Positions 29,401 through 38,502 are shown, counted from the first letter of the stretch. The stretch is DNA of 64,000 nucleotides from Alphaproteobacteria bacterium (GCA_017983635.1 JAGOBA010000012.1:83958-147957), one strand, 5' to 3'. Numbers and translations: made by a program. Notes: generated by a model not told the origin, from the sequence alone.

Positions 29401-29476
29401 CTAGCCAACTCGTGTCATGGTCCGCGCAGGCGGACCACCCACGACTTTCGTGCCGCGACATGGCCCGCGACATCCC

Positions 29477-30361
29477 ATGAAAGTCATCGTGCTCGGCGCG
29501 GGAGCCGGCGGCGGCTTCCCGCAATGGAATGCAGCGAGCCCCAACAACGCCCGCGCCTTCGCCCGAGATCCCGCCGTACCACAGGCCACGCAGTGCAGCC
29601 TCGCCGTCTCCGCCAACGGCGAAGACTGGCTGCTGCTGAACGCCTCCCCCGACATCCGCCAGCAGATCCTCGCGACCCCCGAACTGCACCCGAAGTCTGC
29701 ACCGCGCTCCTCGCCGATCAAGGCCGTCATCTTGACCGGCGCCGACGTCGACGCGATCGCGGGCCTCCTGACGCTTCGCGAACGCCAAGCCTTCACCGTC
29801 TGGTCCGCGGGTTATGTCCGCCGCACCATCGCGGCCAACCCGATCTTCGGCGTCCTCGACAAGACGCTCGTGCGCTTCGAAACAATCTCGGAGACTTTCG
29901 AGCCCGTGCCCGGCCTTCGCTGCCGCCCGGTCGCGAGCCCCGGCAAACCGCCGCTCTACCTCGAACGCGAGGAAGGCATCGGCCCCGCCGAGGGCGCCTC
30001 GATCGGCGTGCGCGTGATCGACGCCAACGGCCGCTCGCTGGTTTTCCTCCCCTCATGCGCCGAAATGTCCTCCGACCTCGGCAAAGCGATTGACGGCGCC
30101 GACGCTCTGTTCTTCGATGGTACGATGTACACGGACGATGAGATGATCCGCTCCGGCGAGGGCGAAAAGACCGCCCGCCGCATGGGCCACGTCGCGATGA
30201 CCGATGCCGTGCGCGCTCTCAGCAATGTGAAGGTGGGCAGTCGCTACTTCATCCACATCAACAACTCGAACCCCACCCTGAACCGCATGTCGCCGGAGCG
30301 CAAAGCGATCGAAGCCGTCGGCTGGCACATCGCCGAAGACGGCATGAGGATCGAGTTGTGA
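29477..30361 (+). CDS. pqqB: PQQ biosynthesis protein PqqB
   Basis: A 294-residue MBL-fold protein that hydroxylates or processes the crosslinked Glu-Tyr intermediate. The family start VIVLGAGAGGGFPQWN is seen directly after ATG 29477; an upstream frame to 29417 is not conserved. Conserved late segments are FFDGTMYTDDEM, RMGHVAMTDA and YFIHINNSNP. The usual cysteine cluster after FPQWN is absent (AASPNN), a known variation. Its stop overlaps the pqqC GTG. Confidence 0.95.
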   Translation: MKVIVLGAGAGGGFPQWNAASPNNARAFARDPAVPQATQCSLAVSANGEDWLLLNASPDIRQQILATPELHPKSAPRSSPIKAVILTGADVDAIAGLLTLRERQAFTVWSAGYVRRTIAANPIFGVLDKTLVRFETISETFEPVPGLRCRPVASPGKPPLYLEREEGIGPAEGASIGVRVIDANGRSLVFLPSCAEMSSDLGKAIDGADALFFDGTMYTDDEMIRSGEGEKTARRMGHVAMTDAVRALSNVKVGSRYFIHINNSNPTLNRMSPERKAIEAVGWHIAEDGMRIEL

Positions 30362-31080
30362 AGCTCCTCTCGCCCGCCGAATTCGAAGCCCGCTTCAGAG
30401 CCATTGGTGCCGAGCGCTACCACAACCTCCACCCATTCCACCGCGCGTTGCACGACGGCAAGCTCAACAAGGGCCAGGTGCAAGCCTGGGCACTTAATCG
30501 CTACGTCTACCAGTCGCGCATTCCGATCAAAGATGCCGTCATCGTCTCGCGCTTGCCCACTCCCGGACTCCGCGCCACCTGGCGCGTGCGCATCGAAGAC
30601 CACGACGGAACGAACGGCACCGACGGCGGAATCGCCCGCTGGCTGAAGCTGACCGATGGGCTCGGCCTCGACCGCGCGATGGTGATCTCGGAAGACGAGG
30701 CACTCCCCGCCACGATCTTCGCCGCCGACGCGTACGTCCATTTCGTCCGCGACAAGACCGTGCTGGAGGCCGTGGCCTCTTCGCTCACCGAAATGTTCGC
30801 GCCGAAAATCATCGCCGAACGGGTCGAGGGCATGCTGGCCGGCTACAACTTCGTCTCGCGCGAAACGCTCGCCTACTTCGGTGCGCGCATGACGCAGGCT
30901 CCGCGCGACGCCGACTTCGCGCTGAAATACTGCATTGAGCACGCCCGCACCTCCGAATTGCAAACGCTTTGCCTCAACGCTCTGACGTTCAAGTGCAACG
31001 TCCTCTGGGCGATGCTCGACGCCTTGCATCACGCCTACGTAACGCCGGGGCACATCCCGCCAGGCGCATTCAAGCCATGA
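30358..31080 (+). CDS. pqqC: Pyrroloquinoline-quinone synthase PqqC
   Basis: A 240-residue cofactor-free oxidase for the last step of PQQ synthesis, an eight-electron oxidation and ring closure. The typical segments HPFHRALHDGKL, ALNRYVYQSRIPIKDA and SLTEMFAPKIIAERVEGM are present. The start is GTG 30358 (GTGA overlap with pqqB), and the stop overlaps the pqqD ATG. Length is normal. Confidence 0.96.
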   Translation: MKLLSPAEFEARFRAIGAERYHNLHPFHRALHDGKLNKGQVQAWALNRYVYQSRIPIKDAVIVSRLPTPGLRATWRVRIEDHDGTNGTDGGIARWLKLTDGLGLDRAMVISEDEALPATIFAADAYVHFVRDKTVLEAVASSLTEMFAPKIIAERVEGMLAGYNFVSRETLAYFGARMTQAPRDADFALKYCIEHARTSELQTLCLNALTFKCNVLWAMLDALHHAYVTPGHIPPGAFKP

Positions 31081-31340
31081 TCGACCCGACGCCCCGCCTC
31101 GCCCCCGGCGTCAAGCTGCGCCACGACCCGAAACGCGGCGCGGTGCTGCTCGGCCCTGAGCGCATTCTCGAACTTGATGAAACCGCGCAAGCGATCGTCG
31201 CCGCCTTCGACGGCAACAAGCGTGTTTCCGAGATCGCCGCCGCGCTTGCCAAGGAATACGACGCCAACGCCGACGACATCCGCGCCGACATCGAAGTCCT
31301 GCTCAAAGACCTCACCGCAAAGGGCTATGTGAAACCGTGA
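31077..31340 (+). CDS. pqqD: PQQ peptide chaperone PqqD
   Basis: An 87-residue RiPP recognition element that binds PqqA and delivers it to PqqE. The winged-helix pattern is visible: PRLAPGVKLRHDPKRG, then LLGPERILELDETAQAIV and a C-terminal LLKDLTAKGYV. The ATG at 31077 overlaps the pqqC stop; a longer upstream frame only covers pqqC in another phase. Stop overlaps the pqqE GTG. Confidence 0.95.
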   Translation: MIDPTPRLAPGVKLRHDPKRGAVLLGPERILELDETAQAIVAAFDGNKRVSEIAAALAKEYDANADDIRADIEVLLKDLTAKGYVKP

Positions 31341-32413
31341 CCGAGCTACAGCCGATCGGCCTTCTCGCCGAACTGACGCACCGCTGCCCGCTCGGCTGCC
31401 CCTATTGTTCGAACCCGCTCGAACTGACGCGCGCCAACCAAGAACTCGACACCAAAACCTGGATACGCGTCTTCGAAGAAGCCGCCGCCCTCGGCATTCT
31501 CCACGTGCACCTCTCCGGCGGCGAACCGCTGGCGCGCAAAGACTTGGCTGAACTCGTCAACGCCGCGCACCTCGCCGGCCTCTACACGAACCTGATCACC
31601 TCCGCCGTCGGCCTGAACGAGCAGCGCCTGGTCGAACTGCGCGCCGCCGGCCTAGAACACGTGCAGATATCGATCCAAGGCATCGATCCCACCCGCGCGG
31701 ACGCTGTCGCCCATTACAAGGGCGCCGCACGAGCGAAGCAAGAAGCCGCCAAACTCGTCGTAGAAGAAGGCCTCGCGCTCACGATCAACGCGGTGATCCA
31801 TCGCGGTAACATCGCCGACCTGCCCGCTGTCATCGACCTCGCGGTCGAATGGGGCGCCGGCCGCCTCGAGATCGCCCACGTGCAGTATCACGGCTGGGCG
31901 ATCCCCAACCGCGCCAGCCTGATGCCATCACGCGAAGAGTTCTTAACCGCCGCCGCACTCGTCGAAGAGGCGCGCAAGAAACTCGAAGGTACGCTCGTCA
32001 TCGACCACGTGATGCCCGACTACTATGCCGAACGCCCGAAGGCCTGCATGGGCGGCTGGGGCCGGCAAGTCATCGTCGTTGCACCAGACGGCCGCGCCCT
32101 CCCCTGCCACGCCGCAGCGACGCTCCCCGGCCTCACCTTCGACAACGTTAAAGACCAACCCCTCGGAGAGATTTGGAAGACCGGCGACGCCTTCCAAAAA
32201 TTCCGCGGCACGGCCTGGATGCCCAAACCCTGCCAAGGCTGCGAGCGCGCCGAACTCGACTGGGGCGGGTGCCGCTGCCAAGCCTTTGCCATCACGGGCG
32301 AAGCCGCCAACACCGACCCCGCCTGCACCCTGTCCCCGGAACACGGAAAGATGGGCGAGCTTGCAACCGCCGCGCCAAGCTCCACCTACCGCTTCCGCCG
32401 CATCGGCGGATAG
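31337..32413 (+). CDS. pqqE: PQQ radical SAM crosslinking enzyme PqqE
   Basis: A 358-residue radical SAM/SPASM enzyme that forms the Glu-Tyr carbon-carbon bond in PqqA. The SAM cluster motif is CPLGCPYC (CxxxCxxC), with HLSGGEPLARKD as the SAM contact. The SPASM domain cysteines are seen at CMGGWG, LPCHAA, CQGCERAELDWGGCRC and DPAC. The start is GTG 31337. It ends the cluster; no pqqF protease is here. Confidence 0.96.
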   Translation: MTELQPIGLLAELTHRCPLGCPYCSNPLELTRANQELDTKTWIRVFEEAAALGILHVHLSGGEPLARKDLAELVNAAHLAGLYTNLITSAVGLNEQRLVELRAAGLEHVQISIQGIDPTRADAVAHYKGAARAKQEAAKLVVEEGLALTINAVIHRGNIADLPAVIDLAVEWGAGRLEIAHVQYHGWAIPNRASLMPSREEFLTAAALVEEARKKLEGTLVIDHVMPDYYAERPKACMGGWGRQVIVVAPDGRALPCHAAATLPGLTFDNVKDQPLGEIWKTGDAFQKFRGTAWMPKPCQGCERAELDWGGCRCQAFAITGEAANTDPACTLSPEHGKMGELATAAPSSTYRFRRIGG

Positions 32414-32414
32414 C

Positions 32415-32486
32415 CTGGGAGCGCCGGCTTCCAGCCGGCATTTCTTCTTCACTTCGGAAAGAGCCGGCAAGATGCCGGCGCTCCCA
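32415..32486. repeat. Nested inverted repeat (REP/BIME-like) between pqqE and the dehydrogenase gene
   Basis: CTGGGAGCGCCGGC (32415-32428) and GCCGGCGCTCCCAG (32473-32486) are a perfect 14-bp inverted pair. Each arm also contains a small GCCGGC-N5-GCCGGC palindrome. It sits between convergent genes and could stop transcription from both sides, though it has no T-run. The form suggests a dispersed repeat unit in two opposite copies. Confidence 0.8.
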
Positions 32487-32489
32487 GAA

Positions 32490-33503
32490 TTACGCCGTCA
32501 AATCCACCACAATCTTCCCAAAATGTCCCTGCCCCATCATGCAGGTGAACGCTTCCTTCGCTTCGCCGAACGCAAACGTCTTGTGCACCACCGGTTTGAT
32601 CTTGTGCAACGCCATTGCCTTGCACATCGCCTCGAACTGATCGCGCGAGCCGACCGTGATGCCCTTCACCTTTGCGTTCGGCCCCATGATGTGGCGGATC
32701 TGCAAATCCTTCACCGGCCCCGCGAGCACGCCGATGATCGACACATGCCCGCCGATCCGGATCGACATCAAGCTTTGTTCCAGCGTCCCCGCGCCGCCGA
32801 CCTCAACCACGTGATCCGCGCCGCGCCCGCCCGTGATCTCGCGCACCGCCTTCGACCACTCCGGCGTCTTCTTGTAGTTCACCAGATGATCGGCCCCCAT
32901 CGCCTTCGCCCGCGCGAGCTTCTCGTCCGACGACGAGGTCACGATCACCTCCGCCCCCGCCGCTTTCGCAAACTGCAGCGCAAAGATCGAAACGCCACCG
33001 GTGCCCTGCACGACCACGGTCTCGCCAGCCTTCAACCCGCCCTCGACAATCAGAGAGCGCCACGCCGTCAACCCCGCGCACGAGAGCGTCGCCGCCTCCG
33101 CATCGCTCATATGGGCCGGCACCTTCGACACACCCTGCTCCGACAGGAGCATATAGTCCCGCCACACCCCATCGAGCGAACCGCCCAGCGCAGTGCCGAG
33201 CCCCGCCATCGTCGGCTCACCCGAAAGCCAGCCCTGAAAGAACATCGTCGCGACGCGGTCGCCGACCTTCACGCGCGTGACACCCGCACCAACGGCCGCG
33301 ACCTCACCGCACGCATCCGACAGCGGCACCAGCGGCAACTTGTACGCCGCACCAAACCCGCCCAACACCGTCGCCAAATCACGAAAGTTCAGCGACGCGG
33401 CCTTGAGCTTCACCAACACTTGGCCCACGCCCGGCTCCGGCGTCGCCCGTTCCGCCACGCGCAGGTTATCGATCCCGTATTGCGGGATCTCAACGACTTT
33501 CAT
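32490..33503 (-). CDS. MDR-superfamily NAD(P)-dependent oxidoreductase, probably zinc-free
   Basis: A 337-residue medium-chain dehydrogenase/quinone-reductase-like protein. The Rossmann motif is seen as VQGTGGVSIFALQFAKAAGAEV, followed by SSDEKLARAKAMGADH. The GHE zinc motif of classic alcohol dehydrogenases is replaced by SDACGEV, so a reductase acting on enones or quinones is likely. It lies 21 bp after a VOC-family gene and is the last of a six-gene co-directional group. Confidence 0.87.
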   Translation of the reverse strand: MKVVEIPQYGIDNLRVAERATPEPGVGQVLVKLKAASLNFRDLATVLGGFGAAYKLPLVPLSDACGEVAAVGAGVTRVKVGDRVATMFFQGWLSGEPTMAGLGTALGGSLDGVWRDYMLLSEQGVSKVPAHMSDAEAATLSCAGLTAWRSLIVEGGLKAGETVVVQGTGGVSIFALQFAKAAGAEVIVTSSSDEKLARAKAMGADHLVNYKKTPEWSKAVREITGGRGADHVVEVGGAGTLEQSLMSIRIGGHVSIIGVLAGPVKDLQIRHIMGPNAKVKGITVGSRDQFEAMCKAMALHKIKPVVHKTFAFGEAKEAFTCMMGQGHFGKIVVDLTA

Positions 33504-33524
33504 GAGAACTCTCCGATGTGAAAA

Positions 33525-34064
33525 CTATTCGGCCGCGCGACGAAACTCGCTCGCCTTGTGAATCTGAATCGACTTCGGCGGTTTCGAGTGCGGCACCTCG
33601 TTCGACGTCACCGCCCTCAGCGCCTCATCTTTGTCGGCTTTTGTGAACTGGCCCGTCGTCACGCAGTACTCGACCATCGTCCCGTTCGGATCGGTCGTAT
33701 AGACCGAGTGGCACCAATTGTGGTCGATCTCCATCACGTCGTGCCCGCCAGCGAGCCACATGTCGCGCTTGGCCGCCAAATGCTCCATCGTTGGCGAATA
33801 AAACGAGATGTGGTTCACCCATTGCGGCAACCCGGCGGCCTTCGACAGCGCCGTCTCGAACGGCTTGTCGTACTGCTCGCCATGCAGCTCCCAGAACGCA
33901 ATGAAGCGATCCGGCTCGATCTCGTAGAAGAAATGCTTTGCCCAACCGCCGCCCGGCGTCGGCCCGACCTCGACCTTCTTCAGATCGAATCCCATGACCT
34001 CGCGATAGAAATGATCGATCGCCTTCATGTTGCGCGTGGCGAGCGCGAGATGATGATAACCCAT
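33525..34064 (-). CDS. VOC family protein, extradiol-dioxygenase-like
   Basis: A 179-residue vicinal-oxygen-chelate protein. A possible 2-His-1-Glu metal triad is seen: YHHLAL near residue 4, WVNHISFY in the middle and NGTMVEYCV toward the end. This pattern is that of small extradiol dioxygenases or glyoxalase-like lyases. The start is ATG 34064; the longer upstream frame overlaps the MFS gene in another phase. It is surrounded by a dehydrogenase and a transporter, fitting a catabolic role. Confidence 0.83.
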   Translation of the reverse strand: MGYHHLALATRNMKAIDHFYREVMGFDLKKVEVGPTPGGGWAKHFFYEIEPDRFIAFWELHGEQYDKPFETALSKAAGLPQWVNHISFYSPTMEHLAAKRDMWLAGGHDVMEIDHNWCHSVYTTDPNGTMVEYCVTTGQFTKADKDEALRAVTSNEVPHSKPPKSIQIHKASEFRRAAE

Positions 34065-34095
34065 GGCCGTCTCCGGTTGCGTGATGGCCCCAAGG

Positions 34096-35319
34096 TTAGG
34101 CGACCGGCCGCTCCTCGTCCACCGCCTCGTCGCGAACCGGCAGAACGCCGCCGTCCCAAAGCCGCCCGAGCAGGTAAGACAACACCAGCGCCACCGCACT
34201 GAACCCCACCATCAAGAAGTAGCCGTGGCTTCCCACCGTCGCAAACAGTGCGCCGGACCCGTACTGTCCGATTGAAAAGAATACACCCGTCATCACCGCG
34301 AAAAGCACACTCTGCGCCGTTCCCACGAGATGCGCCGGTGTCGCACGCTGAATGAAATGCATCGTGCCGAGGTGCACAGCGCAGAACGTCCCTGCATGCA
34401 GCAACTGCGCCAAGAGCACGACCCACAGCGCCGGTGACAGCGCGAGCAGCGTCCACCGGACGATCCCCGCCGCCGCTCCCAGCATCATAAGGTTCGCCAC
34501 GCCGACGCGCCGCACCACACGCGCCGAAAACATCAGCACCGCGATCTCCGCGATCACGCCCAAGGCCCACAGCGCCCCAATCAGGTCGGCGCTATGCCCG
34601 AGCTTCTGCCAGTTCAGCGTTCCAAACCCGTAGTAGAAGGTGTGCGACGCCTGCGCGATTCCCGCCGCGCAAACCAGCAAGACGAACAACGGCTGACGCG
34701 CCAGCTGCCACGCGTCCCGCCCGACCGAGCGCACACCGGCTCGGACCTCCGGCCGCTCGTCCCGCGGCAACGCAAAGCCGCCCACGACCGCGAACGCGGC
34801 CGAACCGATCAAGATCGGCAAGAACGCATCGATGCCATAGACCGCGATCGCCGCGCCGCCCGCAAAGTTCATGACAACGAAAGCGGCCGATCCCCAAAGC
34901 CGAACCCGCCCATAGTCGAACCCGCGCGATGTCGCCGCCGAAACGGTCATACCCTCCATCAAGGGCCCGATCGCGGAGAACGCCGCACTCGCGATCAGCG
35001 AAAACGCGACGACAAAAACCGCGCCCTCAAACGTCGCATAACCCGCATAACAAGCGCACGCGATCGCCATCAACCCGATCATAAACAACCGCCGTGCATG
35101 AAACGCATCCGATGCCACACCCAAGAGTGGCCCGGTGACAACGCGAATCACGTTCATGGAGGCCAGCAACAACCCCGACGCATACGGATCGAACCCCACG
35201 CTCTTCAGCCAAACCGTGAAGAACATCACGTGGATGCCGTTCAGAAAGTTCAACCCAACAAAGAACGGCACGAACCGCACCGCATCCGGATGCAGCCGCC
35301 CCCGCAAATATGAGATCAT
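34096..35319 (-). CDS. MFS transporter (HcaT/PPP-like)
   Basis: A 407-residue membrane protein with about 12 segments. The beginning (FVPFFVGLNFLNGIHVMFFTVWLKSVGFDP) and the GRVRLWGSAAFVVMNFAGG segment match the phenylpropionate permease-like MFS_1-like group that imports aromatic or other organic acids. It starts 3 bp after the stop of the upstream small gene, so it belongs to the same operon. Confidence 0.87.
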   Translation of the reverse strand: MISYLRGRLHPDAVRFVPFFVGLNFLNGIHVMFFTVWLKSVGFDPYASGLLLASMNVIRVVTGPLLGVASDAFHARRLFMIGLMAIACACYAGYATFEGAVFVVAFSLIASAAFSAIGPLMEGMTVSAATSRGFDYGRVRLWGSAAFVVMNFAGGAAIAVYGIDAFLPILIGSAAFAVVGGFALPRDERPEVRAGVRSVGRDAWQLARQPLFVLLVCAAGIAQASHTFYYGFGTLNWQKLGHSADLIGALWALGVIAEIAVLMFSARVVRRVGVANLMMLGAAAGIVRWTLLALSPALWVVLLAQLLHAGTFCAVHLGTMHFIQRATPAHLVGTAQSVLFAVMTGVFFSIGQYGSGALFATVGSHGYFLMVGFSAVALVLSYLLGRLWDGGVLPVRDEAVDEERPVA

Positions 35320-35322
35320 TGG

Positions 35323-35757
35323 TTACATCGCCGGCAGATGTACCTGCCGAGCCGCCGCCGCCTCGCTCAAAAACCGCAAGATCCGCAGCTCTAACGCCCT
35401 ATCACCCACGCTCTCCGCATGCGCCTGCAACTCAATCAGCAAGCGCTTCAGCTCGCCGTTCGCCCGATCGAGTCCGGCAACGGTCAGGTCCTCGTCCCGC
35501 ATCCCGACGACAGCGCGCAACTTCACACCAAGCTCGCCACCCACACTCTTCGCCGCATCGCCGAACAGTGCCCGCATCACGCGGTTCTCCCGCGCGCGGA
35601 TGTCGGCCGCCCGGTCGAATTCCTGAGCCGTCATCAAAAGCAGCACGGCCAACGTCGTCGCCGAGCCCTGCCCATAGCCCGGCGGCAGCGCAGGACCCAT
35701 CTCCATCGCGATCTTCGCGAAGGCATCATTCAACACGAGTTCCGGTGTCGGTTTCAT
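35323..35757 (-). CDS. Hypothetical helical protein of a kinase-transporter operon
   Basis: A 144-residue protein I do not recognise. It is mostly alpha-helical by composition, with a TTLAVLLLMTAQEFDRAADIRARENRVMR segment and charged helices after it; no signal peptide or membrane segment. The start is ATG 35757, one base after the stop of the phosphotransferase gene, so coupling is strong. Related small proteins often accompany APH-like kinases, and it may be a partner subunit. Confidence 0.75.
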   Translation of the reverse strand: MKPTPELVLNDAFAKIAMEMGPALPPGYGQGSATTLAVLLLMTAQEFDRAADIRARENRVMRALFGDAAKSVGGELGVKLRAVVGMRDEDLTVAGLDRANGELKRLLIELQAHAESVGDRALELRILRFLSEAAAARQVHLPAM

Positions 35758-35758
35758 C

Positions 35759-36784
35759 TCAAGCCGCCTCCCGCGCCGCAAGCAACATGTCAGCCAGCCG
35801 CTTGCTGTGAAACGGCAGGCAATAGAGGCCGGAAAACGCCATCACCGGATCGGTGTTGGTCCCAGCCTGAAACTCCTTCGCCGACGAAATCCAAATCGCA
35901 GCCCCCTTGAACGACGCAAACATCGACCACCACGCGAGCGCCTTTGCATCGGCCTTCAAACCACTCGCCTGCTCCCAGACGGCAATCGCGGCCTCCCGCG
36001 AGAGCATGCCGCCAGGATGCGCCCTATCGCTCGACCACAGGGGATCGAGCGCCCACGCCAAATCCTCCAGCGGATCGCCTATATGCGCCATCTCCCAGTC
36101 CAGGATCGCGCGGATCATGCCCGTGCCGTCGAACAAGAAATTCCCGGTCCGATAATCGCCATGCACGACGGACACCTTCTGCGCCGGCGGCGGCGGGTTG
36201 CGCCGCATCCAGCGGATCGCCGCACGCACGATCGGTTGGGGCTCAAGCTCGTCTTCGTCGACAACCTTCTCCCACTTCGCAAGTTCCAGCTTCCATGCCT
36301 CGTCCGCCTTTGCCGCCGGAACCTGCTTCGCCAAATCGGATGTCGCCACGTCGCGCTTGGCGATGTGCCCCAAGATGGAAAAGAACTGCTCGCCGATTTT
36401 CTGCCGATGCGGACCGTAAGGATCCGCCGCCAGGATAGATCCGGCCGTGCAGCCCTCGACCTCTTCCATCACGAAGAACGGCCGCTCCAACCACTCCAGG
36501 TCGCGCTCCAAGAACAACGCACGCGGCACCGGCACGGCAGAGTCCATGTATGACCGATACGCCGCAAACTCGACCTCCCGCTCCGTCTCGATCAAGGTCG
36601 AGATAGGATCGCGCCGGAAGATCAGACCGCGCTCGCCACCGCGCTCCGCATTAATGCGCACGCGAAACGTCTCGCGGCTCGCCCCGCCGTGAATACGCGA
36701 GAGCGCAACCACCGACACCCGCCCCGCCTCCGGCATCCGGTGCGCAAGATAGCGAACGATGCGTTGCTCCAAATCTTGGCTCAT
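35759..36784 (-). CDS. Phosphotransferase (APH/ACAD10-like kinase)
   Basis: A 341-residue protein with the aminoglycoside-phosphotransferase/choline-kinase fold. The catalytic loop is VVHGDYRTGNFLFD (HGDxxxxN), followed by the metal-binding ILDWEMAHIGDP. The family phosphorylates small hydroxylated metabolites, and such members often stand with acyl-CoA or steroid catabolism genes rather than resistance. The start is ATG 36784 (ATGA overlap with the upstream gene); GTG 36787 is an alternative. Confidence 0.87.
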   Translation of the reverse strand: MSQDLEQRIVRYLAHRMPEAGRVSVVALSRIHGGASRETFRVRINAERGGERGLIFRRDPISTLIETEREVEFAAYRSYMDSAVPVPRALFLERDLEWLERPFFVMEEVEGCTAGSILAADPYGPHRQKIGEQFFSILGHIAKRDVATSDLAKQVPAAKADEAWKLELAKWEKVVDEDELEPQPIVRAAIRWMRRNPPPPAQKVSVVHGDYRTGNFLFDGTGMIRAILDWEMAHIGDPLEDLAWALDPLWSSDRAHPGGMLSREAAIAVWEQASGLKADAKALAWWSMFASFKGAAIWISSAKEFQAGTNTDPVMAFSGLYCLPFHSKRLADMLLAAREAA

Positions 36785-37884
36785 CACTTCGCTCCATCCA
36801 GCAACGCCATGAACCCGCTTGGCCCGTGCGGCCCGATGATCAACTGCTCAAGCACGCCGTGTCCCCCTCGCACGAGCCCGTTCGGGCCGGTCAGCACCGC
36901 GTGCGAAAACGCCTGCACATGCAGGTAGTGGAACTCGCTCTCATTCACCTTCGCGGTTTCGATGACGTCGTACCCAACCGCCAACTCGCCGCGATAACGC
37001 CCATGACCCCATTCCGGGTGCGTGTAGCCAAGCCCGCTCATGTAGAAATTCCACTGCGGCTTCAACTCGATGCGATACTCAAGCCCCTCTGCATCGCGCA
37101 TCGCAATCGCAGCTGCCTTCGCGTGCCGTGTCCCCGAATTGAACGCAACCTCGGACGAGCACGACGCCATATGCGCGACCGCCCCCTCGCCCGTCACCGC
37201 CATCACCGCATGCGTGTTCCACGGCTTGCCCTCGCCGTCCGCATTGTTGTGATAGAGCGTAATCCGATCCTCGAAGTTCATCGGCGCCCACAGCCAATAG
37301 AACTGCGGCGACCGCGGCGGCGCGACACCTTGCGAGTCCTGTGCCCCCACGGGCCGAATACCCCACGACCGGTCGCGCGTGCCGAGGAAGCCGGCAACAT
37401 CGATCCGTCGCCCCTGCACCTCGACCCATCCCTCGTAGGATCCGTTCTGCGTCAGCCGCGTATAGTCCATCACCACCCGCGGCCCTGCGCGGTACGTGAA
37501 GCGTGGCTCCTCGATGGCCGCCGCCCGCGCGCGGAACAAAACGTCGGCAGCAATCCCGTGCTCGTTCTTGTCCACCCGCACACGCAACGAGTGCAGCGGC
37601 TCCACGACATCTACGCGCAACGGTCCAACACGCGTATCCATCCGCTCCATGCCGAGCACGCGCGAGGCCCGCAGGTTGTGCTGCACCCCATCCACCACAA
37701 CGCAAAACGCCCCGTCCATGACGTTCAGCGCCGGATAAACGCCAAGCGCGACGGCAAAGAACACCGCCCCGTCCGGCGCATAACCGTTGAAGAAGTAGCG
37801 GTCGTAAAAGTTCCGGTCCGTGCCCGTATAGGCAATCGGCTCCGCCGTTTGATGCACGGGATAATCGTCGGCCTTCGTGAGCAT
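36784..37884 (-). CDS. Conserved hypothetical protein, lipocalin/CrtC-like (DUF7064/7065 type)
   Basis: A 366-residue beta-rich soluble protein without signal peptide. Segments such as DRNFYDRYFFNGYAPDG, RDRSWGIRPVG, FYWLWAPMNFED and YELAVGYDVIE-like strands resemble the two-domain lipocalin-like fold of CrtC-type hydratases and the DUF7064/DUF7065 proteins that travel with APH-like kinases. The RDRSWGxR motif is typical. Activity is unknown. First gene of the operon that continues to 32490. Confidence 0.75.
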   Translation of the reverse strand: MLTKADDYPVHQTAEPIAYTGTDRNFYDRYFFNGYAPDGAVFFAVALGVYPALNVMDGAFCVVVDGVQHNLRASRVLGMERMDTRVGPLRVDVVEPLHSLRVRVDKNEHGIAADVLFRARAAAIEEPRFTYRAGPRVVMDYTRLTQNGSYEGWVEVQGRRIDVAGFLGTRDRSWGIRPVGAQDSQGVAPPRSPQFYWLWAPMNFEDRITLYHNNADGEGKPWNTHAVMAVTGEGAVAHMASCSSEVAFNSGTRHAKAAAIAMRDAEGLEYRIELKPQWNFYMSGLGYTHPEWGHGRYRGELAVGYDVIETAKVNESEFHYLHVQAFSHAVLTGPNGLVRGGHGVLEQLIIGPHGPSGFMALLDGAK

Positions 37885-38022
37885 GCGCGGGGTCTTTTCA
37901 GAAATGGCGGGTTGCGCACCTTGGCGCGCCGCCGCCCTTCGTGCAATCAGTTGCCACAGCCTTCGACCCTCGATTCAAAGAATTTTTGTACAAGCAGCCA
38001 CCACCGGCCTGGTCAAGTCCTA

Positions 38023-38409
38023 ATGGAACCTCCGATGCCCCGTTTTTGGCTGATCGCCGGCGCGCTGAACATGCTGCTCGCACTGATCGTAGCTGCCGCA
38101 GCCGGCCACCGGCTCGACGGCGAGTTCGTCCCCATCATCCGCGATATCTTCGGCACCGCCCGCGAGATGCACTTTGTCCACGCGCTTGCGCTCATCGCAG
38201 TGGGCCTCGCGAGTGCCCGGTTCGGTCCAAGCCGTCTGCTCAACTTTGCCGGATACGCCTTCCTCGCCGGCATCCTCTTCTTCTGCGGCGGCCTCTACCT
38301 AGGCCACGGCCCGCTCCCTGCCGTTCGCCCAATGATCCCGTTCGGCGGAGCGAGCTTCATGCTCGGTTGGATCTTGTTCGCGGCAGCGATGCTCAATCCA
38401 AGGCGCTAG
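38023..38409 (+). CDS. Small DUF423-like integral membrane protein
   Basis: A 128-residue protein with four membrane segments (FWLIAGALNMLLALIVAAAAG, MHFVHALALIAVGLASARF, LLNFAGYAFLAGILFFCGGLYL and GGASFMLGWILFAAAML), the size and topology of DUF423/YwdK proteins. ATG 38035 is an alternative start four codons later. The open frame extends far upstream without a stop, but that part is antisense to the preceding gene and is not coding. Function unknown. Confidence 0.8.
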   Translation: MEPPMPRFWLIAGALNMLLALIVAAAAGHRLDGEFVPIIRDIFGTAREMHFVHALALIAVGLASARFGPSRLLNFAGYAFLAGILFFCGGLYLGHGPLPAVRPMIPFGGASFMLGWILFAAAMLNPRR

Positions 38410-38502
38410 CCCGCAGAACGGACGCTACGGCAGCGCGGCCCCTCGACAGACAGCCTCATTCGGCTACATCTAGCCCAACCGCTATTGAGCAAAGGACAGC
38501 CT

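Noticed and set aside
36826..38022. Long plus-strand open frame running into the small membrane protein gene
   Set aside because: Upstream of 38023 it is antisense to a better gene and rich in Arg/His/Pro; only the end encodes a plausible membrane protein.
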